Below, in pieces: positions 6,026-7,077 of a stretch of DNA of 7,077 nucleotides. The stretch's first letter is position 1, and the number at the start of each line of letters is the position of its first letter. Below the pieces are notes generated by a model. It was not told where the DNA came from, did not search any database, and saw only the letters and a program-made list of their open reading frames with translations. The stretch covers positions 1-7,077 of the forward strand of contig JAGOSC010000087.1 in assembly GCA_018062515.1 (NCBI GenBank), written 5' to 3'. Source of the stretch: Candidatus Omnitrophota bacterium (GTDB lineage Bacteria; Omnitrophota; Gorgyraeia; Zapsychrales; Zapsychraceae). The translations under genes and the position numbers were made by a program.

Positions 6026-7077
6026 TAGACCTTTAGCAATTTAACAAAAATAATATCGGGTGTATCTTTCAGTCTTTGAATCGTTTTTTCAGAGACTTCA
6101 CTATCAACATTAACGACGCTGATCGCGGTTTTTCCGGCCGCCTCCCGCCCTAACGTAATTCCCGCAATATTGATTTTGTCTTCCGCCAGGATTGTTCCGA
6201 CGGCGCCAACCAATCCAGGCTTATCATTGTTATTGATAAATAATAAGTTTCCTTCAGGAACAGCTTCCATATAAACTTGATTAATCTTAACAATCCTTGG
6301 CTTAAGATTACTCGAAAGCGTTCCAATTAAGGAAAAAGGCATTTTGTCGGTTAATATCTCTACTCTAATACAGTTAACAAATTCTTCATCCTTCGTCGAA
6401 ATGATTTCCTGAACATTGATCGCCCGGTCTTTAGCAATTTCCAGGGCATTGATGAAATTCACAGTTTCACCTAATATCGGTTTTAACAATCCATTAACGA
6501 AAGACAATGTTACCGGCGCGGTTTTATATTGGGTGAGTATACCGCTGAAAGTAATTTTGACTTCACTAATACGGCCGTGTATCAACTGGCCGGAAAATTT
6601 ACCCATTCTGGACGCAAGATTAATATACGGCTCTAAGGCTTTATAACTTTCACCGTCGACGGATGGAAAATTCGCGGCATTAATAATTCCTCGTCCTTTA
6701 AGCGCGTCACACACACATTCGGCAATTTCAATAGCGACATTAATCTGCGCTTCCGACGTGGATGCTCCCAAATGCGGCGTTAAAATACATTGATCCAATT
6801 TTCGTAATGGAGAATCCAACGGTAATGGCTCTTCATCAAACACGTCTAAGGCGCATCCGGCAATTTTTCCTTCTTCCATAGCTTTAGCTAAAGCAGCTTC
6901 ATCAACAATACCTCCACGAGCACAGTTGATGACTCGTACTGTTTTTTTCATGATAGAAATTTCTTTGGTGGAAATTAAATTTTTTGTCTCCGTCGTCTTT
7001 GGAATATGAATCGTAATGTAATCTGCTTTTCTATACAATTCATCAAGCGTAACGGATTCAACACCGCGCTGTTGAAC
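6025..7077 (-). CDS. serA: D-3-phosphoglycerate dehydrogenase, C-terminal part, 5' end outside the window
   Basis: The last 350 codons are present and the frame stays open to the right edge. Full SerA of this type has about 525-530 residues, so roughly 175-180 are missing, including most of the NAD-binding fold. The enzyme oxidises 3-phosphoglycerate to 3-phosphohydroxypyruvate, the first step of serine synthesis. Numbered from the window edge, visible motifs are NCARGG with catalytic Arg54, DVFDEEP with the catalytic Glu83, and TPHLGAST with catalytic His102. An intervening allosteric substrate-binding domain follows (about 140-275), then a C-terminal ACT domain (about 278-350) opening with NNNDKPGLVG. 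That makes it the long type, in which the ACT domain often binds serine for feedback control, although serine sensitivity cannot be read from sequence. The TTG at 7038 is an internal Leu codon, not the start. The stop overlaps the next ATG by one base. Confidence 0.96.
   Translation of the reverse strand, partial: VQQRGVESVTLDELYRKADYITIHIPKTTETKNLISTKEISIMKKTVRVINCARGGIVDEAALAKAMEEGKIAGCALDVFDEEPLPLDSPLRKLDQCILTPHLGASTSEAQINVAIEIAECVCDALKGRGIINAANFPSVDGESYKALEPYINLASRMGKFSGQLIHGRISEVKITFSGILTQYKTAPVTLSFVNGLLKPILGETVNFINALEIAKDRAINVQEIISTKDEEFVNCIRVEILTDKMPFSLIGTLSSNLKPRIVKINQVYMEAVPEGNLLFINNNDKPGLVGAVGTILAEDKINIAGITLGREAAGKTAISVVNVDSEVSEKTIQRLKDTPDIIFVKLLKV

Noticed and set aside
7036..7038. 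TTG codon at 7038-7036 as a possible start of the serA reading frame.
   Set aside because: The frame continues upstream to the window edge with sequence that fits SerA (GVESVTLDEL before the conserved ADYITIHIP), so TTG is an internal Leu codon and the gene is cut by the edge.

Overview
This A+T-rich window has all eight of its genes on the minus strand, so transcription runs from position 7077 towards 1. It reads as a chromosomal housekeeping region of a diderm (Gram-negative-type) bacterium. The signs are an OmpA-type peptidoglycan-binding lipoprotein, the uppS-cdsA-dxr-rseP envelope and isoprenoid cluster typical of diderms, and the MEP isoprenoid pathway. The CdsA signature departs from the proteobacterial form in a way I recall from Planctomycetota and related lineages. 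Together with the gene order, this makes me lean towards Candidatus Omnitrophota or a relative in that part of the tree. That placement is an impression, not a demonstrated assignment.

In transcription order, the first block (7077-3950) is a serA-orf-purA operon. It holds the C-terminal two thirds of D-3-phosphoglycerate dehydrogenase (cut by the right edge), a six-helix membrane protein whose ATG overlaps the serA stop (TAATG), and adenylosuccinate synthetase with a good Shine-Dalgarno site. The membrane protein is the least ordinary gene here. Its layout resembles the CcdA/DsbD transmembrane domain, but the positions where the redox Pro-Cys pair would be expected hold other residues.

The second block (3949-2820) is a two-gene envelope unit. 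It has a candidate sigma70-type promoter and a near-perfect Shine-Dalgarno site ahead of an OmpA/MotB-type lipoprotein. Five bases after that gene comes a 114-residue membrane-anchored coiled-coil protein. The unit ends in a G+C-rich hairpin with a T-rich tail.

The third block (2804-1) is uppS-cdsA-dxr-rseP. Every junction overlaps (8, 14 and 4 bases), so the four genes are probably translationally coupled. DXR commits carbon to isoprenoids, UppS builds the undecaprenyl carrier for cell-wall polymers, CdsA makes CDP-diacylglycerol for phospholipids, and RseP is an intramembrane protease of envelope stress control. rseP is cut by the left edge inside its zinc-binding HExxH motif. No tRNA, rRNA, mobile element, CRISPR array or long repeat was seen. 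No gene-free stretch exceeds 90 bases. I found no clearly new multi-gene system. The best leads are the Cys-less CcdA-like protein and the stacked terminator/promoter before uppS.
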